Assembly (NCBI RefSeq): GCF_023156585.1 | Contig: NZ_JALNMI010000004.1 | Span: 94,307-158,306, forward strand | DNA length: 64,000 nt | Reading direction: 5' to 3' | DNA from: Subsaxibacter sp. CAU 1640 | GTDB lineage: Bacteria > Bacteroidota > Bacteroidia > Flavobacteriales > Flavobacteriaceae | Shown here: positions 24,162 through 33,035 of the stretch, piece by piece | Numbering within the stretch: the stretch's first letter is position 1 | How the letters are laid out: each line of letters starts with the position of its first letter | The notes under the pieces: generated by a model | The model's database searches: none | What the model saw: the letters and a program-made list of their open reading frames with translations, nothing else | Told to the model about the DNA's origin: nothing | Position numbers and translations under genes: made by a program

Positions 24162-25457
24162 TTGAAAAAAACATCTTCATTCAGTAAAAAATTTCTCTTT
24201 GTGTCACGTTGGGGAGAAATCTTGGACACAGCATATGCGGCATTGTCAGAAGGAAACGACGTCAAATTATACATTGAAGACAAACATTGTCGAGAAATTG
24301 GCACTGGCTTTATCAAGAAAGTTAAGGATTGGAAAAAGCAGATTGACTGGGCAGATGTCATCATTTTCGATTATACCGGTTATGGCAAGGTTTGTAATGA
24401 ATTAAGAGCTTCTGGAAAGCTGGTGATTGGTGGCAATGAATACACAGATTCATTGGAGCTCGATAGAAATTTTGGTCAGAATGAATTGAAGAAGCATAAA
24501 ATAAAAACGCTTCCTTATAAAGAGTTTGTCAATTTTCAGGATGCCATTGAGTATGTTCAGAAAAATCCGGATGCATATGTCATTAAACCTTCTGGAGAAA
24601 CCCAAGAATTGAAGCAACTTCTATTTGTAGGTAGTGATGACGAAGGTTTGGATGTTATTAGGGTTTTAAAAGCCTATGATAAATCTTGGGGAAATGATTT
24701 TGGCAACTTTCAACTTCAGAAAAAGGTCAAAGGCGTTGAGATTTCTGTTGCGGCATTTTTCAACGGAAAGGAATTTCTTCGACCGCTAAATATCACATTT
24801 GAGCACAAAAAACTATTCCCGAAGGAATTAGGTGTTTCTACTGGCGAAATGGGTTCAAGTATGTTTTGGGTGCACGACTCCCCTATTTTTGATGCCACGC
24901 TTAAAAAGTTTGAAGCCACCTTGGCAAAAACCAATTTCGTTGGACATATAGATATCAACTGTATCGTTAATGGCAACGGAATTTATCCATTGGAATTTAC
25001 TTCGCGTTTCGGCTATCCGCAGATATTCATTCAGCGAGCAGGTATTTTGGAACCTATTGGGCAACTTCTTTATAAGATTGCTAAAGGCGAAAGTTTTAAA
25101 ATCAATACCAAAAAGGGTTTTCAGGTTGGTGCTTTTATTGTGGTGCCTCCTTTTCCGTATGATGACAAAAAAGCGTTCGAATTGTTTTCAAAAGATGCTG
25201 TAGTGGTTTTTAGAAAAGATATGAAAGAAGGCATCCATCCGATGCATCTCAAGAAAATTAATGATGAATGGCTCATTACCGGAAATACTGGAATTGCCCT
25301 TTTGGTGACAGGAACTGGACTGTCTATGAAAGACGCTCAAAAAATGATGTATAATCGCATCAGTGCTATTATCGTCAACAACGGTTATTATCGCACGGAC
25401 ATTGGAGATCGCTGGTTTGAGGATTCTGACAAACTATTTTCTTGGGGATTGCTGTAA
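24162..25457 (+). CDS. ATP-grasp enzyme resembling phosphoribosylamine-glycine ligase
   Basis: 431 residues. The N-terminal third is a Rossmann-like pre-ATP-grasp domain. The ATP-grasp region (about 110-330) has YVIKPSGETQELKQLLFVG, QKKVKGVEISVAAFFNG and GHIDINCIV...YPLEFTSRFGYPQ. These are the GARS-like (PurD) blocks, but the overall sequence differs from a housekeeping PurD, so the substrate is uncertain. The start is a TTG at 24162; no upstream ATG gives a protein-like extension. The GNAT gene follows 11 bp downstream. Confidence 0.78.
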   Translation: MKKTSSFSKKFLFVSRWGEILDTAYAALSEGNDVKLYIEDKHCREIGTGFIKKVKDWKKQIDWADVIIFDYTGYGKVCNELRASGKLVIGGNEYTDSLELDRNFGQNELKKHKIKTLPYKEFVNFQDAIEYVQKNPDAYVIKPSGETQELKQLLFVGSDDEGLDVIRVLKAYDKSWGNDFGNFQLQKKVKGVEISVAAFFNGKEFLRPLNITFEHKKLFPKELGVSTGEMGSSMFWVHDSPIFDATLKKFEATLAKTNFVGHIDINCIVNGNGIYPLEFTSRFGYPQIFIQRAGILEPIGQLLYKIAKGESFKINTKKGFQVGAFIVVPPFPYDDKKAFELFSKDAVVVFRKDMKEGIHPMHLKKINDEWLITGNTGIALLVTGTGLSMKDAQKMMYNRISAIIVNNGYYRTDIGDRWFEDSDKLFSWGLL

Positions 25458-25468
25458 TATTATATTAA

Positions 25469-25933
25469 GTGGAAACAACTTTCAGTTTACTTAACTCAAA
25501 TGATTCGAAGCAGTTTTTTGACATTCTTCCGAAAGATTGGCAAGATGAGATTGTTCCCTTTTGGGATAATTATAGAGTTGATTCCAAAATATATGTTATT
25601 AAGGAAGATGAACAAATCATTGGTGGAGGCGTCGTTTTTTCTACCTGCCCACCAGATGTTGACTATTATAAAAAGGAAGCACAACAGTGGTTTGATAAGA
25701 ATTTTCATTATTTAGGATTTATCTGGATTGATAAAAATAAACGCAATAGAAATCTTGGTTCTTACTGGCTTTACGAATTGAAAAAAGCATACCCAAATCA
25801 AAAGTATTGGTTATTGATTGAAGAAGAACATCTTCATCGGTTTTATCAAAAAAATGGATTTGTTTTAGATAAAATGATTGTGAATAACGGAACACCAGAA
25901 TGGTTATACACTTTTGAATCTGCTCAATTTTAA
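25469..25933 (+). CDS. GNAT-family N-acetyltransferase
   Basis: 154 residues, starting at a GTG. The acetyl-CoA fold shows GFIWIDKNKRNRNLGSYWLYELK, a loose version of the R/Q-x-x-G-x-G/A pyrophosphate loop (here NRNLGS), and the C-terminal FYQKNGFVLDKM strand-helix typical of GNATs. Substrate unknown. Its coupling to the ATP-grasp ligase suggests one small-molecule modification pathway. Both genes use non-ATG starts. Confidence 0.78.
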   Translation: METTFSLLNSNDSKQFFDILPKDWQDEIVPFWDNYRVDSKIYVIKEDEQIIGGGVVFSTCPPDVDYYKKEAQQWFDKNFHYLGFIWIDKNKRNRNLGSYWLYELKKAYPNQKYWLLIEEEHLHRFYQKNGFVLDKMIVNNGTPEWLYTFESAQF

Positions 25934-26013
25934 GGCAATAAAATCCAATGGAATAGCATTAATCGGCCATACTTTTTTACATTTGTGTATTCATCAATAA
26001 AATTGCTACATCC

Positions 26014-28215
26014 ATGAAAAAAATTACAATAGGTATTTTCTGCCTTATTTCTTTATTGTCTTTTGATGGTTTTGCACAACATACTGTGGCGCGCGATTGG
26101 AATGAAGCTCTATTAGAGGCTATAAGATCTGATTTTTCAAGACCTACTGTGCATGCAAGAAATCTGTTTCATACTTCTTTAGTGATGTATGATGCATGGG
26201 CTGTTTTTGATTCAGAAGCTGAAACTGTTTTACTTGGCAAGACTTTTGGAGGTTTTAATTGTCCTTTTAATGGAATTACCACTCCTTCAGATGTTGATGC
26301 TGCTAGACATGAAGTATTAAGCTATGCAGTATTTAGGTTGCTGTCGCATCGTTTCGCCCTTTCACCTGGTGGACAATCGACACTTAATTCTTTTAATGAT
26401 TTATTGGCATCTTATGGTTACGACAAGAATTTTACATCAATTGATTATAGTTCTGGTAGTTATGCCGCTCTTGGGAATTATCTTGGTGCCAAAATGATTG
26501 AATTCGGTTTGCAGGATAATTCCAACGAACAAAATGGATACGCAAATGAATACTACATTCCTTCAAATGAGCCTATGATTATGCAATCAGGCTTCTATGC
26601 GGATAGTTATGATTTGGCCGACCCTAATCGTTGGCAACCACTGGCGTTTGATACATTTGTAGACCAAAGTGGTAATGTATTTCCGGCCGCCACACCTCCA
26701 TTTTTAGGTCCAGAATGGGGAGATGTAACACCATTTTGTTTGAAGAATGAAGATTTAGAAATTTTAAATGATGGATTTGATAGCTATGTTTACAACAATC
26801 CTGGACCGCCAGCCTATATACAGAATTCTAATGAAGATGGCATAGACGATCCATATAAATGGTATTTTTCGCTTGTAGCATCATGGTCGTCGCATTTAGA
26901 TCCTGACAATACTACAATGATTGATATCTCACCAGGATCACAAGGGAATATCAATTTTGAAGATTTACCACAAACTTTTGAAGAATACAAACTTTTCTAT
27001 GACTTTATGGAAGGTGGAGATCCAAGCACTGGTCGTGCTTTGAACCCAGTGACCAATATGCCTTATGTGCCAAATATGATCAAACGTGGCGACTATGCAC
27101 GGATACTTGCTGAATTTTGGGCCGATGGACCGGCGTCTGAAACACCTCCAGGACACTGGTTCACGATTCTAAACTATGTGAGTGATCATCCTTTATTGGA
27201 AAAACGATTTGGAGGACAAGGACCCATTCTGAATGATTTAGAATGGGATGTTAAAAGCTACTTGTCATTAGGTGGGGCAATGCACGATTGCGCAGTTGAT
27301 ATTTGGGGAATTAAAGGGTACTATGACTATATAAGACCAGTATCCGCAATAAGATATATGGCATGGAAAGGGCAAAGCAGTGACATGTCATTGCCAAACT
27401 ACGATCCTCATGGTTTACCGTTGATTCCTGGAAGAATAGAGCTCATTGAAACTGGAGATCCTTTATCTGGAGATTCTGATGAAAATGTCGGAAAAATCAA
27501 GATTTTTGCGTGGAAAGGACCTGATTATATTTCAGATCCAGAAACAGATATTGCACATGTGGATTGGATTTTAGGAACAAAATGGTGGCCGTACCAACGT
27601 CCTACATTTGTTTCACCTCCATTTGCAGGTTATTTATCAGGACATTCTACTTTTTCAAGAGCTGCAGCTGAAAATTTGAGTCTTATAACAGGAAGTCCTT
27701 ATTTTCCTGGAGGCATTGGGATATTTGATGCTGAACAAAATGAGTTTTTAGTTTTTGAAGAAGGCCCGACTCAAGATATTGAGCTGCAATGGGCTACATA
27801 CACAGATGCTTCAGATCAGTGCAGTCTTTCAAGAATTTGGGGTGGTATCCATCCTCCTACTGATGATATTAAGGGAAGGATTATTGGACATAAAATTGGT
27901 ATTGACGCTTATAATTTGGCATTGGACTATTTCAATGGAACTTTGAGCGTTGTTACGCCAGAAGAAAATCTTTCTGCTACAAAATTATTTCCTGTTCCAT
28001 TCAATAATAGTTTGAATATCAGCTCAAATTACAACGGATTGATGACCATCCATCTGACTTCAATTGATGGAAAAGAAGTTTTGAAAAAAACTGTCAATAA
28101 ACAAGTGAATACTGTTTCTCTGAATACTGAAACTTTGCCGACAGGCTTCTATTTTGTTAAATTGATGGACAACAATAGCAACCTGATTTCAGTAAAAAAA
28201 GTCATCAAAAACTAA
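26014..28215 (+). CDS. Vanadium-haloperoxidase/PAP2-type protein with T9SS sorting domain
   Basis: 733 residues. Signal peptide (1-21). The catalytic region (about 400-640) holds the vanadate or phosphate pocket: KWWPYQRPTF, GYLSGHSTFSRAAAE and LSRIWGGIHPPTDD, matching K-x6-R-P, P/L-S-G-H and S-R-x5-H. The final 80 residues form a type A T9SS sorting domain (ATKLFPVPFNNSLNISS ... GFYFVKLMDN ... VKKVIKN). Known family reactions are halide oxidation or phosphomonoester hydrolysis; which applies is not decided by sequence. Exported across the outer membrane by T9SS. Confidence 0.87.
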   Translation: MKKITIGIFCLISLLSFDGFAQHTVARDWNEALLEAIRSDFSRPTVHARNLFHTSLVMYDAWAVFDSEAETVLLGKTFGGFNCPFNGITTPSDVDAARHEVLSYAVFRLLSHRFALSPGGQSTLNSFNDLLASYGYDKNFTSIDYSSGSYAALGNYLGAKMIEFGLQDNSNEQNGYANEYYIPSNEPMIMQSGFYADSYDLADPNRWQPLAFDTFVDQSGNVFPAATPPFLGPEWGDVTPFCLKNEDLEILNDGFDSYVYNNPGPPAYIQNSNEDGIDDPYKWYFSLVASWSSHLDPDNTTMIDISPGSQGNINFEDLPQTFEEYKLFYDFMEGGDPSTGRALNPVTNMPYVPNMIKRGDYARILAEFWADGPASETPPGHWFTILNYVSDHPLLEKRFGGQGPILNDLEWDVKSYLSLGGAMHDCAVDIWGIKGYYDYIRPVSAIRYMAWKGQSSDMSLPNYDPHGLPLIPGRIELIETGDPLSGDSDENVGKIKIFAWKGPDYISDPETDIAHVDWILGTKWWPYQRPTFVSPPFAGYLSGHSTFSRAAAENLSLITGSPYFPGGIGIFDAEQNEFLVFEEGPTQDIELQWATYTDASDQCSLSRIWGGIHPPTDDIKGRIIGHKIGIDAYNLALDYFNGTLSVVTPEENLSATKLFPVPFNNSLNISSNYNGLMTIHLTSIDGKEVLKKTVNKQVNTVSLNTETLPTGFYFVKLMDNNSNLISVKKVIKN

Positions 28216-28228
28216 AGTTTTACAACTG

Positions 28229-28265
28229 CATGAGGTATTTTTGCACTACAAAATAATACCTCATG
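28229..28265 (+). promoter_or_regulatory. Inverted repeat and -7 element at the DUF3817 gene start
   Basis: A perfect 11-bp inverted repeat (CATGAGGTATT 28229-28239 and AATACCTCATG 28255-28265) whose right arm contains the start codon ATG 28263. A perfect -7 element TATTTTTG lies at 28236-28243, so the left arm overlaps the promoter. An operator or a structural control of this start are both possible. Confidence 0.4.
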
Positions 28266-28559
28266 TTTCCACTTGTAAAAACCTTTAGAATTGTTGCATT
28301 TTTCGAAGGAATCTCATATTTGCTTTTGTTTTCGAATATGCTCATTACAAAGCCTAATTTTCCAGAACTTTACAAAGCAATTTTATATCCTTTGGGAATG
28401 ACCCACGGCTTGCTGTTCATTGCTTATATAATTCTCGCAATTCTTGTTGGCTCAAGACTTAAATGGGATAATAAAACATTGTTTATTGTTCTATTGGCCT
28501 CTGTAATTCCCTTCGGAACATTTTTCGTTGAGAAAAAGTATCTCAAACCAATATCATAA
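28263..28559 (+). CDS. DUF3817 integral membrane protein
   Basis: 98 residues with three membrane helices (about 4-25, 44-64, 73-90). The family signature is at the start, FRIVAFFEGISYLLLF, and then YPLGMTHGLLFIAYIILAI. Known only as an inner-membrane protein of unknown function. Its stop shares one base with the start of the MscS gene (TAATG), so translation is coupled. Confidence 0.85.
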   Translation: MFPLVKTFRIVAFFEGISYLLLFSNMLITKPNFPELYKAILYPLGMTHGLLFIAYIILAILVGSRLKWDNKTLFIVLLASVIPFGTFFVEKKYLKPIS

Positions 28560-29809
28560 TGAACGAGTTTTACGCACATTATTTTTGCGACTATTTTACC
28601 GAATTGGGGCTGTCTGATAGGATGGTGACTTTTCTCAATATGGTCACTTTATTGCTGATTCTGTGCATCCTAATTTTCATTTCTGATTTCATCGCAAGAA
28701 AAATTTTAGTTCAAGCCTTCACCAGGTTTGCTAAACGTTCGAAAACTAATTTTGACGATTTATTGGTTAGCCATAAGGCACCAAGAAATATTGCACATTT
28801 AGTTCCATTGTTTTTAACTATTGAATTAGTGCCTCTTGTTTTTTATGATTACCCGCAATTTGAAAGGATATTCACTGTTTTCTTAAAAGTTTATGGCGTC
28901 ATTTTGACCATTTGGATTTTAAGAAGCATTTTAAGAGCTCTTGAATCTTATTTTAAAACGGTTCCAAGGTTACGCGACAAACCAATTGATAGTTATATTC
29001 AAGTGGTCATGTTATTTGTTTGGATCACCGGTTTTGGGCTGTGTTTCGTAGTGTTAACAGGAGTTCCTCTATGGACATTTTTTACCACACTTGGTGCTGC
29101 ATCCGCAATTTTACTTTTAATCTTTAAAGATACCATTTTAGGTTTTGTGGCCAGTATTCAAGTATCCATCAATGATTCTGTCAGGATTGGTGATTGGATT
29201 ACGATGGATAAATATGGCGCTGATGGTGATGTCATCGAAATCAATCTTGCTACGGTACAGGTTCAGAATTTTGATATGACCATCACTCACATTCCTACCT
29301 ATGCATTGCTTTCTGATTCTTTCAAGAACTGGCGAGGAATGCAAAATTCAGGTGGAAGGCGAATTAAACGTTCCATTCTATTGAAGGCAAAGAGTATCCA
29401 CTATTTATCTGATGAACGGGTTGAAGAATTAAAACAAATACAATCGATTAAAGAATATTTGAATACCCGCCAAAGCGATATTAAGAATTACAATACTAAC
29501 AACGATATTGACAAATCACTGCTCATCAATGGTCGAAATTTGACAAATCTGGGTGTTTTTAGAAAGTACGTTCAAACTTATATCCAGAATCATTCAGGTA
29601 TCAATAAAGAAATGTTTATCATGGTGAGACAATTAGCTCCTACTCCTCAAGGAATTCCATTGGAACTTTATGCCTTCAGCAGTGATAAACGTTGGGAAAA
29701 TTATGAATACATTATGTCTGATATTTTTGACCATGTCCTGGCTGCAGTTCCTTATTTTGATTTAGAGATTTTCGAACTGGCACCCTCTATTTCTTACCCT
29801 GAAGCATAA
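28559..29809 (+). CDS. Mechanosensitive channel of the MscS family
   Basis: 416 residues. N-terminal helices (about 22-42, 75-95, 105-125, 140-165) lead to the pore helix TTLGAASAILLLIFKDTILGFVASIQVSI (about 178-206) and the MscS beta domain (VRIGDWITM ... GDVIEINLATVQVQNFDMTITHIP). A larger C-terminal cytoplasmic part makes it resemble YbdG/YnaI-type members. Known role: a tension-gated release valve in the inner membrane. Second MscS gene in the window at 34987. Confidence 0.92.
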   Translation: MNEFYAHYFCDYFTELGLSDRMVTFLNMVTLLLILCILIFISDFIARKILVQAFTRFAKRSKTNFDDLLVSHKAPRNIAHLVPLFLTIELVPLVFYDYPQFERIFTVFLKVYGVILTIWILRSILRALESYFKTVPRLRDKPIDSYIQVVMLFVWITGFGLCFVVLTGVPLWTFFTTLGAASAILLLIFKDTILGFVASIQVSINDSVRIGDWITMDKYGADGDVIEINLATVQVQNFDMTITHIPTYALLSDSFKNWRGMQNSGGRRIKRSILLKAKSIHYLSDERVEELKQIQSIKEYLNTRQSDIKNYNTNNDIDKSLLINGRNLTNLGVFRKYVQTYIQNHSGINKEMFIMVRQLAPTPQGIPLELYAFSSDKRWENYEYIMSDIFDHVLAAVPYFDLEIFELAPSISYPEA

Positions 29810-29812
29810 TAA

Positions 29813-29854
29813 AAACCGTTTAAGAAAATAAGTTGAATTCTTCTTAAACGGTTT
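29813..29854 (-). terminator. Terminator between convergent genes
   Basis: A perfect 14-bp stem (AAACCGTTTAAGAA / TTCTTAAACGGTTT) with a 14-nt loop. The T run is better on the minus strand, so it mainly serves the OmpA gene at 29878; read-through from the MscS side is also blocked. Confidence 0.75.
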
Positions 29855-29877
29855 CAATATTTAAAACTAAAAATCTA

Positions 29878-30573
29878 TTAGTTTTTCGCTTTTTCCATTG
29901 CTTCTTGTTTCATTTGCTCATTTGCAATAATCGCAAGCTCAACACGTCTGTTTTTGGCTCTTCCTTCAACAGTGTTATTGTCGTATTTAGGTTGATTTTC
30001 ACCGTACCAATTGGTTGTGAATCTTCCTGATGAAACACCTTTACTTGACAAATAAGAAGTCACAGATTGAGCACGTTGTTTTGAAAGTGTCATGTTATAA
30101 TCATCTGCACCTGTATTGTCAGTATGTCCTTCGACCAAGATGTTCGTGTCTGGATATTCTTTGAAAATTCCGGCCAACTTATCCAAAGTAGCAGCTGATT
30201 TTGTGTTTATATTGTATTTATTGGTGTCAAAATAAACACCACTACTCTCATCAAAAACCACGTTAATTCCCTCACCTACGCGTGTTACTTCAGCTCCTGG
30301 TATCTCTTCCTCAATTCTTTCTGCTTGTCTGTCCATTCTGTCACCAATATAGCCACCTGCAACGCCACCAACGACGGCACCAATAATGGCACCAAGCGCA
30401 GTGTTGTTTTTATCACCGACATTGTTTCCAATAACTCCACCTATTACGGCACCACTTGTCGCACCAATAACAGCTCCTTTTTGTTTGTTGTTTGCATTTC
30501 TTGTTGCTTCACAACCTAAAAACAACGAAGCGCTAAAAAATATTGTAATAAGAATTTTACTATATGTTTTCAT
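29878..30573 (-). CDS. OmpA-family lipoprotein with glycine zipper
   Basis: 231 residues. Lipoprotein signal FFSASLFLGC (Cys near 21). A glycine-zipper segment (about 33-80) holds repeated G-x3-G units (GAVIGATSGAVIGGVIG and GAIIGAVVGGVAGGYIG). An OmpA domain (about 105-225) has ILVEGHTDNTG and NRRVELAI. Known role: envelope anchoring to peptidoglycan. Cotranscribed with the lipocalin-like gene 10 bp upstream. Confidence 0.9.
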   Translation of the reverse strand: MKTYSKILITIFFSASLFLGCEATRNANNKQKGAVIGATSGAVIGGVIGNNVGDKNNTALGAIIGAVVGGVAGGYIGDRMDRQAERIEEEIPGAEVTRVGEGINVVFDESSGVYFDTNKYNINTKSAATLDKLAGIFKEYPDTNILVEGHTDNTGADDYNMTLSKQRAQSVTSYLSSKGVSSGRFTTNWYGENQPKYDNNTVEGRAKNRRVELAIIANEQMKQEAMEKAKN

Positions 30574-30583
30574 GATATACTAT

Positions 30584-31066
30584 TTATTGGGTTATTCTTG
30601 TAAAATTTAAATTGATTTTGAATGGTTTCCCTTCAAAATTTACTGTTTGAACCAACTGCATTGAATTGTCATCCAAATAATTCAGTGTCATTCTATAACC
30701 TGTATTTTTCTGGATGTCATTCTTTTTCTCATCGGTAAATTTCATGGTGAAATCATAATTACCTGTGTCTTTACCTATTTCATTCGCTGACCATCGAATA
30801 TATCTTTCTCCAGTCGGGCAATTGGCATTTATGATGTTATAACTTCCAGTACTGTTGTTTGAACGGAAAAACCACTGGCTCCCCTCAAAGCAAGAAGCAG
30901 TTGTATCGTCAAATAATGTCGTATTGAAGGTACCAGGCGAATCGTAAGTCACTTTGGTAAGTGTCCATGTACCGTCAACTGTTTTTCGTGCAGTTTTTTC
31001 TTGTTTTGATAATGAACAAGAAGTTAACAGCAGCGTTATTGTAACTAATGTTGCTAATCTTTTCAT
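30584..31066 (-). CDS. Lipocalin-like lipoprotein
   Basis: 160 residues. Lipoprotein signal ATLVTITLLLTSC (Cys near 17). The rest is a single beta-barrel-like domain starting GTWTLTKVTYD, the usual lipocalin-like entry, and containing CFEGSQWFFRSNNSTGSY. Such proteins are common and functionally undefined in Bacteroidota. First gene of a two-gene transcript. Confidence 0.75.
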   Translation of the reverse strand: MKRLATLVTITLLLTSCSLSKQEKTARKTVDGTWTLTKVTYDSPGTFNTTLFDDTTASCFEGSQWFFRSNNSTGSYNIINANCPTGERYIRWSANEIGKDTGNYDFTMKFTDEKKNDIQKNTGYRMTLNYLDDNSMQLVQTVNFEGKPFKINLNFTRITQ

Positions 31067-31172
31067 ATTATGGAGGTTTTAAATAATTGATCAAATTGAA
31101 TTGATACCTTTCAAAGTAACAACAAATCATGAATTAGCTATGCCTCAAATACAGCAATTGTTAGCACAAAAG

Positions 31173-31562
31173 CTATTGCTTCATTCTATCCTTTACAAAT
31201 TCAATTTGAGTTTTTCCATGTGGTTTTGGAATTCCGTCTTCATCCAGGTTTACCATTATAATGTTATCTACAGTTAAAATGGTTTCGCGTGTCATTTTAT
31301 TTCGAGCTTCGCATTTTAAAGTGAGGGAAGTTTTTCCAAATTTAATGACCTCAATGCCTATTTCAACGATGTCTCCTTGTTTGGCAGAACTCATAAAATT
31401 TATTTCAGAGATATATTTTGTGACTATTTTTGAATTTTCAAGTTGAATTATTGTGTACAGGGCAGCCTCCTCATCGATCCAAGCAAGCAACTGCCCTCCG
31501 AAAAGTGTTCCGTTTGGGTTCAGGTCTTCAGGTTTTACCCATTTTCTGGAATGAAATCTCAT
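31173..31562 (-). CDS. Acyl-CoA thioesterase, hotdog fold
   Basis: 129 residues, a single hotdog domain: RKWVKPEDLNPNGTLFGGQLLAWIDEEAA at the N-terminus, where NPNGTLFGGQLLAWIDE is the signature region with the catalytic Asp/Glu. EINFMSSAKQGDIVEIGIEV follows. Known role: hydrolysis of acyl-CoA to free acid and CoA (YciA/BACH type). Cytoplasmic. Lies 28 bp downstream of the DUF72 gene, probably cotranscribed. Confidence 0.9.
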   Translation of the reverse strand: MRFHSRKWVKPEDLNPNGTLFGGQLLAWIDEEAALYTIIQLENSKIVTKYISEINFMSSAKQGDIVEIGIEVIKFGKTSLTLKCEARNKMTRETILTVDNIIMVNLDEDGIPKPHGKTQIEFVKDRMKQ

Positions 31563-31590
31563 AGTTCTTTAAAATGTCAGTAATTATAGG

Positions 31591-32478
31591 TTAAAATAAT
31601 TGAGGATTGGAATCACCATTAGGGATTTTTAAATCGCTTCCCAATTCTTTGTTCAGTTTATCAATAAAATAAGCTGAAAGCAAAGGCGATTCCTTTTCTA
31701 TATTTTGATGAATAAAGAAATCAATCTCTTTGATGCCTTGGTCTCGCCACTCTTTCAATCTTTTTACCCATTCATCCAAGCGATCACAATCAGTAGGATG
31801 ATTTGCGCCAACGTATCTCACGAAGGCAGTTGGGTTGGTCAATCTCATATGCATCAAATCGCGTCTTCCTGCAGTATCAACAATAACATTAGAAATGTTG
31901 TTGTTTTCCAACAAATCATAAAGCTGATTAGCTACAGTTTCATTGTTGTACCAATCTGTATGTCTAAATTCGATAGCCAAAGGAAATTCTTTTGGCCAAT
32001 TTTCAACAAAATTGACAACACGATCAAAATCTTTTGGAGCGAAGTTATTGTGCATTTGAAGAAAAATGGTCCCGAGTTTTTCTTTTAGGTTTGAAGCTGA
32101 ATTCAAATAATCATCAACGACTGACTGAACTTCGTTCAAACGTTTCCAATGGCTGATTTCTTGAAAAAGCTTCGGAAAAAATTTGAAATCATCAGGTGTT
32201 TTTTCGTACCATCCAGCAAATGTGTCTGTAGGGAATATTCGATAAAAAGTGGCATTTAACTCAATGGAGTTAAATTGTCGTGAGTAATATTCCAACTCAT
32301 CTTTTGTACCTCTCGGATAAAAACCTTTTAAATCTGCCTTGTTCCATTTGGCACAGCCTACATAGATTTGTGGCGGATTCTCATCCTTAACTTGGTTGAG
32401 AACCCTAGCAGTATCGATATGATCTTGAGGAATACTAAAATCTATTTCTTCTGGGTTGCCTACACTACCAAATTTCAT
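31591..32478 (-). CDS. DUF72-domain TIM-barrel protein
   Basis: 295 residues. The family's N-terminal YVGCAKWNKADLKGFYPRG and FNSIELNATFYRIFPTDTF are present, followed by LGTIFLQMHNNFAP and PLAIEFRHTDWY, all standard DUF72 blocks of a TIM-barrel fold. The biochemical function of the family is unknown (YecE is an E. coli member). Upstream of the thioesterase; divergent from the 32622 gene. Confidence 0.9.
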   Translation of the reverse strand: MKFGSVGNPEEIDFSIPQDHIDTARVLNQVKDENPPQIYVGCAKWNKADLKGFYPRGTKDELEYYSRQFNSIELNATFYRIFPTDTFAGWYEKTPDDFKFFPKLFQEISHWKRLNEVQSVVDDYLNSASNLKEKLGTIFLQMHNNFAPKDFDRVVNFVENWPKEFPLAIEFRHTDWYNNETVANQLYDLLENNNISNVIVDTAGRRDLMHMRLTNPTAFVRYVGANHPTDCDRLDEWVKRLKEWRDQGIKEIDFFIHQNIEKESPLLSAYFIDKLNKELGSDLKIPNGDSNPQLF

Positions 32479-32621
32479 AATTATTTATTTTACTCAAAGA
32501 TACGGCATATATGAGTTTATTTGAAAAATTTTGGGAAGTTGTTAATAAAGCGGTTAACAACAATTGAGAGGTCTTTCCTATAACCTATTCATTCTTCCTA
32601 TTTTTAAAAAAAACAAACGTC

Positions 32622-33035
32622 ATGTCTAACCGAACTACTCATTTACTGAACATTCGTCCAGAACTTTCTGACGCAATTATTTTTGAAAACATGAGCTCTG
32701 ATGAGCGATTTCAAAACACTACGATAAGGCCAATCATCAAGCTGCAACATGACTTGTTGATTGAAGTTTTTAAAAATTATGTGGCAAAGCATAAAAATGT
32801 GTTTTATGAACTATCTTTGCAAAAACAATTAGACTACATCGAAAACGCTATACATAAGGACATGAAATTCCGAAATTCGATTAAAGGAATGATTATCGGA
32901 CAGTTTACGGTTGAAGAATATGCCATTTATACCCAAAACTCTTCAGCTTTGAATAAACGAATCATGAATATTGTGAAAGAGCGTTTTATTGGTCATATAC
33001 AAGTATTTGAGCCTACCATGGCGAAAGCTATATGA
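32622..33035 (+). CDS. Conserved flavobacterial protein of unknown function
   Basis: 137 residues, mostly alpha-helical by inspection, with IRPIIKLQHDLLIEVF and QLDYIENAIHKDMKFRNSI. Proteins like this are sometimes labelled glyoxalase in this family; I see no glyoxalase metal motif and do not support that name. Its stop overlaps the start of the GreA-like gene (ATGA), so the pair is translationally coupled and probably works together. Confidence 0.7.
   Translation: MSNRTTHLLNIRPELSDAIIFENMSSDERFQNTTIRPIIKLQHDLLIEVFKNYVAKHKNVFYELSLQKQLDYIENAIHKDMKFRNSIKGMIIGQFTVEEYAIYTQNSSALNKRIMNIVKERFIGHIQVFEPTMAKAI

Noticed and set aside
32622..33035. Glyoxalase annotation
   Set aside because: No glyoxalase metal-binding motif or fold pattern is visible.
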